Origin: an uncultured Roseibacillus sp.
GTDB taxonomy: Bacteria > Verrucomicrobiota > Verrucomicrobiia > Verrucomicrobiales > Akkermansiaceae
NCBI GenBank assembly: GCA_937949965.1
Contig: CALFBF010000154.1
Location: forward strand, 1 to 34,121
DNA: 34,121 nt
Reading direction: 5' to 3'
In this document: positions 34,117 through 34,121 of the stretch, one piece after another
Position numbering within the stretch: the first letter of the stretch is position 1
Layout of the letters: each line of letters starts with the position of its first letter
Made by a program: the position numbers and the translations under genes
Notes under the pieces: model-generated
What the model was told of the DNA's origin: nothing
Seen by the model: only the letters and a program-made list of their open reading frames with translations
Database searches by the model: none

Positions 34117-34121
34117 CGTGT

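Overview
The window looks like a piece of a Verrucomicrobia chromosome. This is inferred from gene content, not from a marker gene: the long PurF C-terminus, a DUF4250 mini-protein, thrombospondin type 3 (TSP3)/DUF4114 and FG-GAP surface proteins, and an FG-GAP protein tail ending in the 'S.NLTDW...FYRL' pattern common in that phylum. Base composition is close to balanced, genes are tightly packed, and almost no gene has a canonical Shine-Dalgarno sequence. I saw no rRNA, tRNA, CRISPR array, transposase or prophage gene.

Positions 1-4750 are housekeeping: the 3' end of purF, a convergent small membrane protein (TMEM220-like), and a forward group made of a low-molecular-weight phosphatase (YwlE-like), a fused ribose-5-phosphate isomerase B/serine hydroxymethyltransferase, and dihydrolipoyl dehydrogenase, closed by a hairpin terminator. 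A DUF4250 mini-gene follows. Positions 4961-5499 hold a nested inverted-repeat cluster with no credible gene. Positions 5504-10934 are a reverse-strand DNA-processing group, in transcription order DUF2851, dprA, a zinc-ribbon protein and topoisomerase III.

Positions 11041-15007 form what appears to be a complete nitric-oxide phosphorelay: a stand-alone Hpt protein read leftward and, divergent from it, an NtrC-class response regulator, an H-NOX haem sensor and a hybrid histidine kinase. The parts fit the route H-NOX -> kinase His -> kinase receiver Asp -> Hpt His -> regulator Asp -> sigma54 transcription.

Positions 15021-30747 are eight reverse-strand genes with very short gaps (one overlap), a likely 15.7-kb operon. 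In transcription order: a polyprenyl-phosphate glycosyltransferase (GT2, DPM1-like), a GT4 glycosyltransferase, a 1599-residue TSP3/DUF4114 surface protein, a seven-repeat FG-GAP secreted protein, an LPG_synthase_TM/UPF0104 membrane protein, an HlyD-type adaptor, a membrane protein with a helical C-terminus, and a 1121-residue GT39-like glycosyltransferase with a large extracytoplasmic front domain. I read this as a candidate system that makes, glycosylates and displays a calcium-binding surface protein. That reading is inference, and it is the most interesting content of the window.

Positions 31057-34121 carry, on the forward strand, a NodT-type outer-membrane efflux lipoprotein and an Amt ammonium transporter with a strong terminator at the window end.
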